DNA of 64,000 nt from Legionellaceae bacterium (GTDB lineage: Bacteria > Pseudomonadota > Gammaproteobacteria > Legionellales > Legionellaceae): positions 27,439 to 91,438 of the forward strand of contig JARGNV010000006.1 of NCBI GenBank assembly GCA_029212465.1. The letters are read 5' to 3'. Made by a program: the position numbers and the translations under genes. The stretch's first letter is position 1. The number at the start of each line of letters is the position of its first letter. Below, one piece after another: positions 63,921-64,000 of this stretch. The notes below the pieces were generated by a model, which was not told the origin of the DNA, searched no databases, and was given only the letters and a program-made list of their open reading frames with translations.

Positions 63921-64000
63921 AAGATGGCCTAAACAGTATAACGCTCGTCATAGCCTTTACCACCTCCCACCAATATTGCAGATACGACTTGAAAATACTA

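Noticed and set aside
63921..64000. Short minus-strand reading frame at the right edge
   Set aside because: An in-frame stop at 63998-64000 limits it to 23 codons without a good start or ribosome site.

Overview
The window looks like a chromosomal segment of a moderately A+T-rich gammaproteobacterium, most plausibly a member of the order Legionellales (Legionella/Coxiella relatives). The reasons are the block gyrA-serC-aroA-cmk-rpsA-lapA-lapB-pyrF, the other gammaproteobacterial housekeeping genes (lepA-lepB-rnc, fis, gspLM, glyA-nrdR-nusB-pgpA), gspLM lying apart from other type II secretion genes, and effector-like genes scattered between them (eukaryote-like kinase, ankyrin repeats, orphan GHKL ATPase, helical proteins with hydrophobic hairpins). 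The taxonomic placement is inference; no 16S rRNA is present.

Layout. 1-7260: C-terminal end of a RecB-type nuclease, a membrane protein of unknown function, mrp, an M20 peptidase, a periplasmic solute-binding protein, rimO, a small charged protein and, on the minus strand, an orphan GHKL-type ATPase. 7350-24770 is almost entirely minus strand: perM, pgpA, nusB, nrdR, glyA, a FimT-like pseudopilin, then the large block pyrF-lapB-lapA / rpsA-cmk-aroA-serC-gyrA, a transglutaminase-like protein and radA. 24788-28510: xseB-ispA on plus, then three unrecognised genes. 28590-31130: tRNA-Ala, tRNA-Glu, dgt, a SPOR-domain lipoprotein and a cold-shock protein. 31218-40391: gspM-gspL, mltB and a surface-polysaccharide locus (methyltransferase/glycosyltransferase fusion, alpha/beta hydrolase, Wzt-like and Wzm-like ABC transporter). 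40608-45180: a glycosyltransferase, lepA, lepB, rnc. 45327-46600: RNase P RNA, fis and an A-type Fe-S carrier. 46770-50754: HIT-domain protein, crcB plus DUF190 gene, VanX-like dipeptidase, MFS transporter. 50899-55562: outer-membrane barrel, type IV pilin, an ankyrin-repeat protein and a divergent protein kinase (apparently one operon), then a truncated gene cut by a group II intron remnant. 55674-62098: VOC protein, thioesterase, the complete heterotetrameric sarcosine oxidase operon soxB-soxD-soxA-soxG, and a membrane protein. 62163-63864: DegP-like protease and a small exported protein.

How the genes relate. Most of the window is core metabolism and envelope maintenance: LapA/LapB, the O-antigen-type ABC exporter with its fused transferase, MltB, PgpA, VanX-like and DegP-like proteins all act at the envelope. 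The accessory part most worth attention is 52267-55614. There a kinase/ankyrin operon diverges from a truncated gene across an intergenic region carrying three TTAA tetramers spaced exactly 11 bp apart, which resembles the PmrA-type operators that control Dot/Icm effectors in Legionella and Coxiella. Stretches of 300 bases or more without a protein gene are explained by RNA genes: two tRNAs at 28507-28839 and rnpB at 45180-45760.
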